Shown here one piece after another: positions 17,344 to 25,992 of a DNA stretch of 64,000 nucleotides (its first letter is position 1; every line of letters starts with the position of its first letter). Origin of the DNA: Desulforhabdus sp. TSK (lineage in GTDB: Bacteria > Desulfobacterota > Syntrophobacteria > Syntrophobacterales > Syntrophobacteraceae). The DNA is taken from NCBI RefSeq assembly GCF_022836495.1, contig NZ_BQXM01000002.1, forward strand, positions 124,001-188,000. The letters run 5' to 3'. Made by a program: the position numbers and the translations under genes. Under the pieces are notes generated by a model. The model was not told the origin of the DNA and did no database searches. It saw nothing but the letters and a program-made list of their open reading frames with translations.

Positions 17344-17585
17344 CAGGCGACTTCCTTGACAAGAAGCTCAATCCCATCAATTGTCGGCAATGGGAGATTC
17401 TTGTAAACCCGAAAAAGAACCCATTCTTCGAGCACCTCCCGGAGTTCTTCCCGGCACTCTTCCAGTGTCTCTGCATTCGCGTAGACGCCGGCGCACTCAG
17501 GGATCTCTCCATAGTAGCTGCCGTCGTCTGGCAAAATCTCGTACTTCGCTCGGCGAAGCGCAGCCTGTATGTATTCCAATAGCAT
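17343..17585 (-). CDS. hicB: HicB-type antitoxin
   Basis: 80 residues with the partial RNase-H-like HicB fold: AKYEILPDDGSYYGEIPECAGVYANAETLEECREELREVLEEWVL. No C-terminal DNA-binding domain is present, so it is the short form. ATG 17585 follows a GGGAGG ribosome site; the frame is open to 17738, but that region has no HicB similarity. It lies directly upstream of hicA. Confidence 0.85.
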   Translation of the reverse strand: MLLEYIQAALRRAKYEILPDDGSYYGEIPECAGVYANAETLEECREELREVLEEWVLFRVYKNLPLPTIDGIELLVKEVA

Positions 17586-17691
17586 CCCAATCCTCCCATC
17601 TGGTTTGATACTTTGCGCAACACTGCGGCTGAGCGGCACCCCACCACTTTGTGAAATTAATAAGTTAAGGGCGTCTCTATTCTTCCATCGG

Positions 17692-17976
17692 TCATGCTGC
17701 TGTCCTGAGGCTGATCCGCATTCCGGCTCTTGTGGCAAGAGTAATGAGCATCTCGAGGCTAAATTTCTCCCATTTTCCTCTTATAAGGTCGGAAACTCTG
17801 GATTGGCTCACACCGAGGATTTCCGCTGCTTTGGCCTGAGTGAGCTCTTTTGCCTTGATGAACTTCCGAAGATCAGCCATAAGATCGGCACGCATTTGAA
17901 GGATTGCGGCTTCATCCGGTGAAAACCCCAGATCCGTAAAAACATTCCCGGAAGAGCTAAAAATTTCCTCATCCAT
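17692..17976 (-). CDS. XRE-family antitoxin (HigA/MqsA-like helix-turn-helix)
   Basis: 94 residues with an XRE helix-turn-helix in the C-terminal half (LTQAKAAEILGVSQSRVSDLIRGKWEKFSLEMLITLATRAGM). The N-terminal half (GFSPDEAAILQMRADLMADLRKFI) is typical of antitoxins paired with Gp49-type toxins. A GGAGAG site precedes the ATG, and the toxin gene ends only three bases upstream. It probably also represses its own operon. Confidence 0.85.
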   Translation of the reverse strand: MDEEIFSSSGNVFTDLGFSPDEAAILQMRADLMADLRKFIKAKELTQAKAAEILGVSQSRVSDLIRGKWEKFSLEMLITLATRAGMRISLRTAA

Positions 17977-17979
17977 AGA

Positions 17980-18300
17980 TTACTCTCCAATCTGTTTGTA
18001 TCTTTGGCGGGCCAACTCGATATCTTGTCTGCTCGTTTTCCTGCTCGTCTTCTGAAATGAATGAAGCACGTAGACTGCATCGTGCAACTTAGCGACATAG
18101 ATGACACGCCACTCACCCAATTCATGGATACGAATCTCTCTTGCTCCAGGACCTACGGCCTGTATTGGCTTCCAGTCACTTGGGTCAAGCCCGTTTTGAA
18201 GCGCACGAAGTTCAAAACCCGCTGCTCGGCGGGCTTCGTCTGGGAAATTCCGTAGATCATCCAAGCTTGATCCTATAAATTTTAGCGGCTTCACCTTCAT
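17980..18300 (-). CDS. Gp49/RelE-like toxin (phage-derived Gp49-like family)
   Basis: 106 residues: KPLKFIGSSLDDLRNFPDEARRAAGFELRALQNGLDPSDWKPIQAVGPGAREIRIHELGEWRVIYVAKLHDAVYVLHSFQKTSRKTSRQDIELARQRYKQI, the complete Gp49-like (HigB-type) toxin signature including the conserved HSFQKK/T-type C-terminal motif. ATG 18300 gives the family's usual length; the frame is open to 18369. Its leader is AT-rich, unlike the flanking genes, suggesting horizontal acquisition. Confidence 0.87.
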   Translation of the reverse strand: MKVKPLKFIGSSLDDLRNFPDEARRAAGFELRALQNGLDPSDWKPIQAVGPGAREIRIHELGEWRVIYVAKLHDAVYVLHSFQKTSRKTSRQDIELARQRYKQIGE

Positions 18301-18419
18301 TTTATTATTATATAAAATCTTATATATTTCACCAGCAGAATAAGCGAAGATTTCTGTTGGGGTAACCATTGACTGTCAGGCACTTTTGCCCCGATATGGT
18401 GAATATTGACGGTCCTTTC

Positions 18420-18433
18420 AGGTGATCTCACCT
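18420..18433. promoter_or_regulatory. Palindrome upstream of the toxin-antitoxin operon
   Basis: AGGTGATCTCACCT is a perfect 6+6 inverted repeat with a 2-base centre, lying between the corC-like gene and the toxin gene. It could be an operator for the XRE antitoxin or a weak hairpin after the corC-like gene; no T-tract follows. Confidence 0.3.
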
Positions 18434-18483
18434 CAAGTGCAATATCAGATCACATATGGAAGGTTGCGTCAGGGAGCAACGGT

Positions 18484-19389
18484 CTAAATCCCGCCCTCCT
18501 TCGAACCGTTCGGCTCGGAGCGCTCGATCAGGACCTTATCGACTCTGTGTCCATCCATGTCCACCACTTCGAAGCTGACTCCGCAGCATTGGAAATGGTC
18601 TCCGGTCGTGGGGATCCGCTTGAGAGACGACATCATGAAGCCTCCCAGCGTCTGGAAATGCCCAGCCTTTTCTCCCGGCAGGGACTTGATGTCGAGGAAA
18701 TCTTTCAACTCGTCGAGGGGAATCATTCCATCCACAAGCCAGGATCCCTCGTGGCGCTGGATGATCCGCCCCTCTCGCGAGTCTCGCCCGGAGGGAATTT
18801 CGCCGAAAACCGATTTCATGATATCGTCAACTGTAACCAGGCCTTCGATCCCTCCATATTCATCGACCACGATGGCAGTGTTCCGGCTCGACTCCTTCAT
18901 GAGCTCCATGGTCCTGACGACAGGCATTCCCTCGAAGACGAATAGGGGAGGCTCGGCACATTCCTTCAGATTCAACGGCTGTCCTTTGAGACTGCGGACG
19001 AGCAAATCCCGGGTGCGGGCTATGCCGATGATGTTGGCCAGTCTGCCTTGGCAGACGGGAAAATAGGAAAAGGAGTGCTCCAGGATCTTATGCTGGATCT
19101 TCTTAGGGGAATCGTTGACATCGAGCCACACGATCTTTCGTCGCGGCGTCATCAGGACTCCCACAGGCCGATCGCCGAGTCGGAAAACGCGCTCCACCAT
19201 GTCCTGCTCGCCTTCTTCGATGACCCCTGCTTCGGCCGCCTCCTCGAGGATCGCCCTCAATTCTTCTTCCGCCCAACGTTCCAGCCTGGCCTTCCGTGCC
19301 GAGACAATGGCAATTTCCGCCATGGAAAATATGCCGTTGAGGACCACGAGGAAGAATACCACCAGGATATCGATCAGCCACCAGTACAT
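18484..19389 (-). CDS. CorC/HlyC-type CBS-domain protein with shortened DUF21 membrane domain
   Basis: 301 residues. One N-terminal helix (WWLIDILVVFFLVVLNGIFSMAEIAIVSARKARLERWAEE) is the start of a DUF21 (CNNM) domain. It joins directly to ELRAILEEAAEAGVIEEGEQDMVERVFRLGDR, which in full-length relatives follows roughly 120 further residues with three more helices. Then come two CBS motifs (VGVLMTPRRKIVWLDV; TAIVVDEYGGIEGLVTVDDIMKSVFGEI) and the CorC_HlyC domain (ETLGG-like FQTLGGFMMSSLKRIPTTGD). Full-length relatives are implicated in Mg/Co transport. ATG 19389 follows AAAGG. The internal in-frame loss looks like a deletion, so transport function is doubtful; CorC-type regulation may remain. 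Confidence 0.8.
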   Translation of the reverse strand: MYWWLIDILVVFFLVVLNGIFSMAEIAIVSARKARLERWAEEELRAILEEAAEAGVIEEGEQDMVERVFRLGDRPVGVLMTPRRKIVWLDVNDSPKKIQHKILEHSFSYFPVCQGRLANIIGIARTRDLLVRSLKGQPLNLKECAEPPLFVFEGMPVVRTMELMKESSRNTAIVVDEYGGIEGLVTVDDIMKSVFGEIPSGRDSREGRIIQRHEGSWLVDGMIPLDELKDFLDIKSLPGEKAGHFQTLGGFMMSSLKRIPTTGDHFQCCGVSFEVVDMDGHRVDKVLIERSEPNGSKEGGI

Positions 19390-19761
19390 GGAAACCTTTC
19401 CGGGGGGTTGGGCTTGGGAAGAGACTCTTGCCATGTACTGGCAGCAAGCCTCTTGAAAATACTTAAAATTATGATACCTGCAAGGGACATGATCAGCAAT
19501 GAAAAACAGGTTGAAAGGGTTCGGCGAAACTACGTACCGGTTTTTCTCCAGACAGAATGGAGAGGACGCATGGGGAAGGGATATGGCAGGTAGCAATTGG
19601 TTGGAAGGGGCCATCCATCCGGCGGGTGTCGAGATCTTACGTCGAAAAGCATTACGGCCTTGCCGTCAATGCCTGCGGCCTTTGCCAAGTGGGGGGCCCC
19701 TGTGAATCCGGGATACCAGGGCGGCGGCGAGGGGCCGATGATGGGTCCAAGAGTGCGCCGG
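19390..19761. other. Intergenic region between corC-like gene and aldehyde dehydrogenase
   Basis: I see no supported gene or strong structural signal. It should contain the promoter of the corC-like gene (minus strand); no clear -35/-10 pair stands out. Confidence 0.35.
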
Positions 19762-21195
19762 TCACGGCTTGATGACGACCATCCTGATGTTGGTCATTTC
19801 TTCGATGGCGAATCGGACCCCCTCCCGCCCGAGCCCGCTCATCTTGTTGCCGCCGTAAGGCATGTGGTCCACTCGGAAGAGGGACGTGTCGTTGATCATG
19901 ATGCCGCCGGCATCGATGTGCTCGGCTGCGTAGAAGGCTTTGGCGATGTCCCTGGTATAAATGCCCGCCTGCAGGCCATAGAGGGATTCGTCCACCATGC
20001 GCACGGCGTCTTCGAAGCTGTCGTATTCGTAAATGGATACGACGGGCGCGAAGGCTTCGTTGCACATGACCTTCATGGAAGGGTTCACGTGAGTGAGCAC
20101 CGTGGGGTAGAAGATGCGGCCTTCACGCCGGTTGCCCACGAGCACTTTGGCCCCTTGGGCGACGGCCTCCTGTACCCAGGATTCCGCCCGGACGGCCTCC
20201 CCTTCGTCGATCATGGGACCCACGTCACAGTCTTTTTCCAGGGGGTTCCCCACCTTCAGCCATTCCGTGGCTTCCACCAATCGCCGGGAAAATTCTGCCG
20301 CAATATCTTTGTGCACGTAGAGACGCTGCAGGGAGATGCAGACCTGCCCTGAATTGGCAAAGGCACTCACGACACAGCGGGGAATGGCGTCGTCCAGGTT
20401 TGCATCGGGCTCGATGATGGTCCCCGAATTGTTTCCCAGCTCCAGGGTCACCTTCTTGAGGCCCGCCTTCCGGAGGATAGCTTCCCCCACCGGGGGGCTG
20501 CCCGTGAAGGAAACCTTGGCCGTTCTGGGATGAGTCACGAGCCAGTCGCCGACGGTGCCGCCCGACCCTGCAACGACATTGAAAACACCTGGGGGGAGCT
20601 CTGCCTCCTGGAGGATTTCCCCAAGGCGCAGGGCTGTGAGAGGGGTCATGGAAGCCGGTTTCAGCACAAGCGTGTTGCCGGCGGCCAGGGCGGGCCCCAC
20701 TTTGTGCACGACCAGGTTCAGGGGGAAATTGAAGGGAGTGATGGCTGCCACGACTCCCACGGGTTTTCGGAGGTAAAAGCCAATTCGCCCTTCTCCCGTG
20801 GGGCTGGCGTCCAGGGGAATGGTTTCGCCGTGAATTCTCTTGGCCTCTTCGGCGGCGAACCGCATGGTCTCGATTCCTCGCGAGACCTCTCCCATGGGGT
20901 ATTTCCAGGGTTTTCCCACTTCCCTGCAAATGAGGGTGGCGATTTCCTCGGCATGGCGCTCCATGAGGCGGGCGGCCTTTTCCAGAATTCGCGACCTGGC
21001 GTGAGCGGGCAACGCGGAGTAGCCCGGGAACGCCGCACAGGCGGCATCCATCGCCTTGTCCACGGTCTCCCGGGAGGCCACGGGAACGGTGCCCATGACC
21101 TCCCCGGAATATTTGTCCATCACCGGCATGGTCTGATCGTCCGTGATCCATTCCCCGCCCACCAGGAGCCTGTATGCGCCATTCACATGGTCCAT
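19762..21195 (-). CDS. NAD(P)-dependent aldehyde dehydrogenase
   Basis: A 477-residue ALDH superfamily enzyme that oxidises an aldehyde to an acid. Motifs: AAITPFNFPLNLVVHKVGPALAAGN (cofactor entry), KPASMTPLTAL, FTGSPPVGEAILRKAG, the general-base Glu in LELGNNSG, and the catalytic Cys in NSGQVCISLQR. The C-terminal part has FAPVVSIYEYDSFEDAVRMVDESLYGLQAGIYT and MPYGGNKMSGLGREG. It resembles the lactaldehyde, succinate-semialdehyde and non-phosphorylating GAPDH branch; the substrate cannot be assigned. ATG 21195 follows AGGACGAGG. It is monocistronic and separated from the injection-system operon by 76 bases. Confidence 0.92.
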   Translation of the reverse strand: MDHVNGAYRLLVGGEWITDDQTMPVMDKYSGEVMGTVPVASRETVDKAMDAACAAFPGYSALPAHARSRILEKAARLMERHAEEIATLICREVGKPWKYPMGEVSRGIETMRFAAEEAKRIHGETIPLDASPTGEGRIGFYLRKPVGVVAAITPFNFPLNLVVHKVGPALAAGNTLVLKPASMTPLTALRLGEILQEAELPPGVFNVVAGSGGTVGDWLVTHPRTAKVSFTGSPPVGEAILRKAGLKKVTLELGNNSGTIIEPDANLDDAIPRCVVSAFANSGQVCISLQRLYVHKDIAAEFSRRLVEATEWLKVGNPLEKDCDVGPMIDEGEAVRAESWVQEAVAQGAKVLVGNRREGRIFYPTVLTHVNPSMKVMCNEAFAPVVSIYEYDSFEDAVRMVDESLYGLQAGIYTRDIAKAFYAAEHIDAGGIMINDTSLFRVDHMPYGGNKMSGLGREGVRFAIEEMTNIRMVVIKP

Positions 21196-21271
21196 TCAAC
21201 CTCGTCCTTTTTCTAGAGATTTATAATGATATCTCGTTCTATTCCCGACCGAAGGAGGATGTTCCTGGAGC

Positions 21272-22279
21272 TCACCTCGCCCTGCCCACCACAACGTTCA
21301 CGAGGGTACCGGCCGGCACCTCTTTATTGCCTTCGCGGTCCTGCTCCAGGACCAAGCCCGGTCGATCCGACTCCCGCTCCCTGGCCACCCCGAACGCAAG
21401 CCCAGCTCTTGCAATCGTTTCCCGGGCGGCCTCCACTTTGAGGCCGATCACATTGGGGACCGTTACCATCCTGGCCACGCCGATGGTGAGATCGATGGCC
21501 GTCCCGATGGGGACTTGTGCACCGCCTTTGGGACTCTGGGCAAGTACGAGCCCCACCTGGTTCGGGGCCGGTCTTGTCGTTCGCTCACCGATACCGAGCT
21601 TGGCAGCTTTGATGAGCTCCTGGGCCTGGGCTTCGGTCCGCCCCACCACGTCAGGCACCCTGACTCTATCGGGCTGGGGTTCCGGAGGCGGTGGACAGGG
21701 CTGCTCGGGCGCCTCTCCACCCAGGACGATCTCACGGTAGACGATGCCTTCCGACACGACGGAGTGAGCTTCCGTTCCCCGATACAGCACCGCTCCGTCC
21801 TTGGAGACGAGCAAAAACAGCTCACTCTGGGGCGCTGCCTCCTTAACGGCTATTTCCATCTTGAAATAGCCCCGCGCGTCGGTGCATGTGTAGGTCTGAG
21901 GCCGACCGGAGCGATCAACGGCACTCACCGTGAGCCCCGCCTGACCAAGGTGCTGCCGGTCTACGACGCGGCCGTGCAGAATAAAGATGCCGCTCTGCCG
22001 TTCCGGAGCGACAGTTTCCCCGCGCTCTATTTCCGCCGCGGTCTGAACCCGCAGGACCTGCTGCAGCCTCACCCGCTCCGCCAGGTCCTTGACCTGCGGC
22101 GCATCATTCCCCAGCCGTGCCTTCTGGATGGCCAGCTCGCGGCGCAGACTCCTCTCCTTGGCAAAAGCCAGCATCGCGGCATGATCCAGGGCGACCAGAC
22201 GAACCCGGTCCGCCGCGGCAGGCACATCGATCGCCTGCTGTGCAAATTCCTCATCGTTGATGCAACGATTTTTTTCCAC
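21272..22279 (-). CDS. PASTA-domain protein, last gene of the eCIS operon
   Basis: 335 residues. Residues about 1-90 are helical (KERSLRRELAIQKARLGNDAPQVKDLAERVRLQQVL). About 95-190 is a carboxypeptidase-regulatory/Ig-like domain (GRVVDRQHLGQAGLTVSAVDRSGRPQ...TDARGYFKMEI). A Pro-rich linker is followed by two PASTA repeats (VRVPDVVGRTEAQAQELIKAAKLGIG; VTVPNVIGLKVEAARETIARAGLAFG). There is no signal peptide. The start is GTG 22279 with an AGGGAG site. PASTA and Ig-like modules bind peptidoglycan or act as spacers, so a role in target attachment or tail-fibre assembly is possible but inferred from position only. Confidence 0.78.
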   Translation of the reverse strand: MEKNRCINDEEFAQQAIDVPAAADRVRLVALDHAAMLAFAKERSLRRELAIQKARLGNDAPQVKDLAERVRLQQVLRVQTAAEIERGETVAPERQSGIFILHGRVVDRQHLGQAGLTVSAVDRSGRPQTYTCTDARGYFKMEIAVKEAAPQSELFLLVSKDGAVLYRGTEAHSVVSEGIVYREIVLGGEAPEQPCPPPPEPQPDRVRVPDVVGRTEAQAQELIKAAKLGIGERTTRPAPNQVGLVLAQSPKGGAQVPIGTAIDLTIGVARMVTVPNVIGLKVEAARETIARAGLAFGVARERESDRPGLVLEQDREGNKEVPAGTLVNVVVGRAR

Positions 22280-22327
22280 GGTAGGTGTTCTCCCTGATGC
22301 TGAGGATCGATTCAGTTCTCTCGAAGG

Positions 22328-25300
22328 TCATTGGTTTTCCAATTCTTTCATGCCGGTTCTTTGCATCAGCTTTGCGTGGGCCGACGCGAAAGGTCCGCAG
22401 GCGCTCTTGTTGAAATACTCCACCAGCGAGCGGTTGGGCTCGAGGACGCTCAGGATCGGAACACCTACCCGCACAAAGCAATGTGTTCCCTGGTTATCGG
22501 TCGTGGAATTCATCAATCCAATGGTGAAAGCGGAGAGAAACGCATTGAAAAATCCTTCCTTGAACCGATTGTCGGCGACTCGTATGGACCATCCCATGAC
22601 GAGGGCGTTGGTGCCCACCAGGTCCAGAGCGAGATCGCAGTCGCACTGGTTGCCGTTCATGGAGATATCATCCAGCGACAAGAGCAGGACAGAGCAGAGG
22701 TTCAGGGTCACAACGGGCCCGAAGGCGTCGAGCACCACCTGGTTGTCGTTGAACAGGATGTTGCCGTTGGCGAAGAGCCGTGCGTCGTCGTCCTTCCCGG
22801 TGGGATCGGAAAACCGGTCCACCAGGCCCAGGCCGCTCAATCCGATGAGCTGCAGATAGATTTCGTTGGAAACCCCCAGGTTGACGATGGAAACCACCGC
22901 TCCGCCCAGGATGTCGAGGAATGCGGCGAGAGGGTTTGTCGTCCTCGATCGGACGGAGTAAGGTACTTTGGCGGCATTGGTCACGTCAAAGCCGGTCGCT
23001 CCCGACGAGGCGCCGGGAAGCGGTGTCCGCTTCAGGGAGTTGCTGCCGTGGGCCGTCAGCTGATTGCCTTCGACAGACACGGGACCGACGACGAACATTT
23101 TGAGCGCCCGCCCCTCGGGAGACACCACGATGTTGTCATGGACGCGGACGGCGGGAACCCCGTCCTGGCGGGACCCACTGAATCTGCTGCCGAAGGGAGC
23201 CACCGGCACGGTGCGGGGTCGTGCCAGGCCGATGATCACCCCACCCCTCTGGCCCGGCAGTGAGGAAACTTCGGGATCGGCCGGACGCCCATTGTGGAGA
23301 ATGCGATTGCCGTCGAGAGCGATGCCTTCGCCATGCAGGATGAACACTCCGCAAATGGGGCTCAGCTGCTCCGAGCCGTTTCCCTCGATGCTGTTGCTGC
23401 GAAGGACGAGGTACTCTCCGTCGGCGAGGGCGATCCCTCCGTAGCCCGAATACTCCCGCAGCGTGGGAGGGATCTCCACCAGCTCCAGGCGCATGCAGTC
23501 GCGGATGCGATTCTCCTCGATGGTCAGGCGGTCGACCGTGATGAAATCGGGTTGAGCGGCAAGGTCGAAGAAACGTGCGACGCTGATGCCGCTGGCTCCC
23601 ATGCGGGAGATGTCGTTGTCGATGATGCGCACCTCTCTGAGGCCTTCATCCGCCACGGGAACCAAGGGCTCTCCATCGTCCCCTGTGGGAGGCGGTGGAT
23701 TGGGGTCGACGTGGATGCAGCCGTTTTCCCCCAGGATGAGGGTGAGTCCGAACAGGGGGTTCGCGTCGATCCCCATAAAATTCGTGAAATCATCCACCTG
23801 CCGGGCCGGAACGAAGCGAAAGCTGCCCAGGGTAATGCCGTTCCCGTTTCCTCCCTCGATGAGATTGCGGCGAACCTCGACCCGGTTCGAACCGCCGCCG
23901 ATGTGGAGTCCTCCGAACGGTGTCCGCATGCGCCCGTTACCAGGACTCGCCACGATGCGGTTCTCTTCGATGAGCAAATCCTCTCCCGTCAGGAAGATTG
24001 CAGCCTGGCGGCCCACGGTCGCATCATCGCCGAGGGCTTCAGCCAGCTGCATCACGTTCACCCGGTTGTTCAGAAGCGAAATGAATCGGCCCCCGCGCCC
24101 GATGACCGCACTGCGGTCACGGCAGGTGAGCTCAAGCTCCTCCAGGACGATGTGCTCGACGGGAAGCTTGGGGTCGCCCTGCAACAGGATGCCGGGCACC
24201 GAGGCGGCAACAACAGACAGGGAGCGTATGGCGATGTTCTGGCAGTCGCGCATTTCGATGACCGGATCGGTCGGCTCTTCCGGCTCCAGAAGTCGTGTTC
24301 TCGACCCGCACCCGCGGATCGTGATGTCCTTGCAGTGCTCCAGAACCACGCGCTCCTGGTAGGTGCCCGGCAGGATACAGATTTCGCCCCCGGATGGCGG
24401 CAGCATCTGGATGGCCTGCTGGATCGAGTTGACGTCCCCGAAGCTTTCGTGGCCGTCCCCTACGATGATCGTGCAGCATCCGCTCATCTCGCAGAGCGAC
24501 CGGAACCTGTGGCGGCAGTCGTGGACGCTCGAGGTCACGGCCTCATTCGGCGCCGTACCCGTCACGGACCATCGGACCAGGGCCAGGGGTGCAAAGAAAA
24601 AGCGCGTGCCTGCGGGAGGTGCTTCTTTCTTGAGCTCCCACGGGACCACTTCATCGGGGGTATTGGGGCGGGCGGCGATGATCCAGTAGTCTCCCGGCAG
24701 GCCCGGAGTCGAAAAAGTGACGTTCAAGCCGGTGCCGGCGAGCTGGACGGGAGAGCCGGGTGTGAACCCATGGTCCGGTTGGGCCGATTCGCCTGAACCG
24801 CCCGTCCAGAGCCGAAGGTAGAAATACTTCTTCCTGTCTTCCGGGTCGCGGTCGCTCAAATAATCGGCGTGAGCCGGGTCATCCAGCCAGTTCACCCATT
24901 CCTGGGGAACAGGGGTGGCGATGGTGAGCGTCTGGTCGTCCGGATCGTAGCTGGTGGCGACGGTGGCAAGATGCCCCCGGAGCTCGGCCACTTTCTCCTG
25001 GTTAGGCAGCAGCGCCTCCCAGGGGAGGATTTCCACGGCCTGGCCCTTGAGGGGCTGGGCAACCTGATCGCGGGGCAGGGTCAGGAACTTGATTTTGACG
25101 AGAAAGCCCTCCTGTGGCAGCACCTGCACCCGGTAGAAGGGGGCGGCGTTGTCATAACCCCAGATGAAGCGCTCAGGGGCCGTGAGCTGGACGCGAATCG
25201 TCTGGTTTTCCGCCCCCAGGTAGCCGGATACGACTTTCGGCCTGCACAGGTTGTTGTTGCCGTCCGTTGTAAAGGTGACCGTGAGCCTTGCACTGGACAG

Positions 25301-25981
25301 CAGCTCACAGCCCGCCTCGTCGAAGGTCCCGGCTCCGTTTGCCGTCAGCTGGATTTTGAGGGCTTCAAAGGCTTCGGTGCAGTCTTCCGGGGTGTCCGGA
25401 AGCACCTCCACGCGCCGTGTACGCCGTATGCGCACCGAAGTGTCCGGGCCTCCCAGCGCCCGCTCGCGCAGTTCGCTGTCCTCAACCGCCGTAACGCACT
25501 GCTCCCAGGCGCGCAGGTAGACCAAGTCATACCGTTCCCGGCTGACCCCGTTGGGATTGGTCAGGTCGGCTACTTGCGGCCGAGAGGGGAGGTCTTGGAG
25601 ATCGGCATCCAGCTGCAGCCAGTCCGCCTGCTTCAGGAAACGCTCGGCAAAGGTTGAATCCGTTTCGAATCGCAGGCCGCAGAGATAAAAGCTTCCGTCT
25701 CCCCAGTCAAAGTCGTATGTTGCCTTGGTCGTCGGGAATTCCTCCCCCGGCCCGGGCGGCTCGGTTACCGTTGCTTCCGTCATGCCGGTCACGAGAAAGC
25801 CTTCGTTGGGCGTCCCCCTGGAACAGATGACTTCCGCCTGGATGCGACGCGCTTCCTCGTCGTCTATCCGTTCGGACTCATTCCAATCCGAATCCAGAAT
25901 CACGCGCCCCTGCTGCATCCGAACACTGGAATACCGCTTCTGTGGCTGAAACAGGAACCTGGAGATGTCTTTTGCTGACAT
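22328..25981 (-). CDS. DUF6519/right-handed parallel beta-helix protein of the eCIS
   Basis: 1217 residues. The N-terminus (MSAKDISRFLFQPQKRYSSVRMQQGRVILDSDWNE) matches the DUF6519 start found beside contractile injection systems. About residues 500-1000 show pectate-lyase/NosD-like beta-helix rungs: repeated short hydrophobic strands with Asn ladders (ILPGTYQERVVLEHCKDITIRGCG; IAIRSLSVVAAS; LLIEENRIVAS; LVLRSNSIEGN; EGIALDGNRILHNG). No signal peptide. A TAAGGA site precedes ATG 25981. By size and fold it may be a surface-exposed fibre or a trimeric receptor-binding protein, or cargo. It is 11 bases from the upstream tail-I gene. Confidence 0.82.
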   Translation of the reverse strand: MSAKDISRFLFQPQKRYSSVRMQQGRVILDSDWNESERIDDEEARRIQAEVICSRGTPNEGFLVTGMTEATVTEPPGPGEEFPTTKATYDFDWGDGSFYLCGLRFETDSTFAERFLKQADWLQLDADLQDLPSRPQVADLTNPNGVSRERYDLVYLRAWEQCVTAVEDSELRERALGGPDTSVRIRRTRRVEVLPDTPEDCTEAFEALKIQLTANGAGTFDEAGCELLSSARLTVTFTTDGNNNLCRPKVVSGYLGAENQTIRVQLTAPERFIWGYDNAAPFYRVQVLPQEGFLVKIKFLTLPRDQVAQPLKGQAVEILPWEALLPNQEKVAELRGHLATVATSYDPDDQTLTIATPVPQEWVNWLDDPAHADYLSDRDPEDRKKYFYLRLWTGGSGESAQPDHGFTPGSPVQLAGTGLNVTFSTPGLPGDYWIIAARPNTPDEVVPWELKKEAPPAGTRFFFAPLALVRWSVTGTAPNEAVTSSVHDCRHRFRSLCEMSGCCTIIVGDGHESFGDVNSIQQAIQMLPPSGGEICILPGTYQERVVLEHCKDITIRGCGSRTRLLEPEEPTDPVIEMRDCQNIAIRSLSVVAASVPGILLQGDPKLPVEHIVLEELELTCRDRSAVIGRGGRFISLLNNRVNVMQLAEALGDDATVGRQAAIFLTGEDLLIEENRIVASPGNGRMRTPFGGLHIGGGSNRVEVRRNLIEGGNGNGITLGSFRFVPARQVDDFTNFMGIDANPLFGLTLILGENGCIHVDPNPPPPTGDDGEPLVPVADEGLREVRIIDNDISRMGASGISVARFFDLAAQPDFITVDRLTIEENRIRDCMRLELVEIPPTLREYSGYGGIALADGEYLVLRSNSIEGNGSEQLSPICGVFILHGEGIALDGNRILHNGRPADPEVSSLPGQRGGVIIGLARPRTVPVAPFGSRFSGSRQDGVPAVRVHDNIVVSPEGRALKMFVVGPVSVEGNQLTAHGSNSLKRTPLPGASSGATGFDVTNAAKVPYSVRSRTTNPLAAFLDILGGAVVSIVNLGVSNEIYLQLIGLSGLGLVDRFSDPTGKDDDARLFANGNILFNDNQVVLDAFGPVVTLNLCSVLLLSLDDISMNGNQCDCDLALDLVGTNALVMGWSIRVADNRFKEGFFNAFLSAFTIGLMNSTTDNQGTHCFVRVGVPILSVLEPNRSLVEYFNKSACGPFASAHAKLMQRTGMKELENQ

Positions 25982-25992
25982 AGTCGTTGTCC

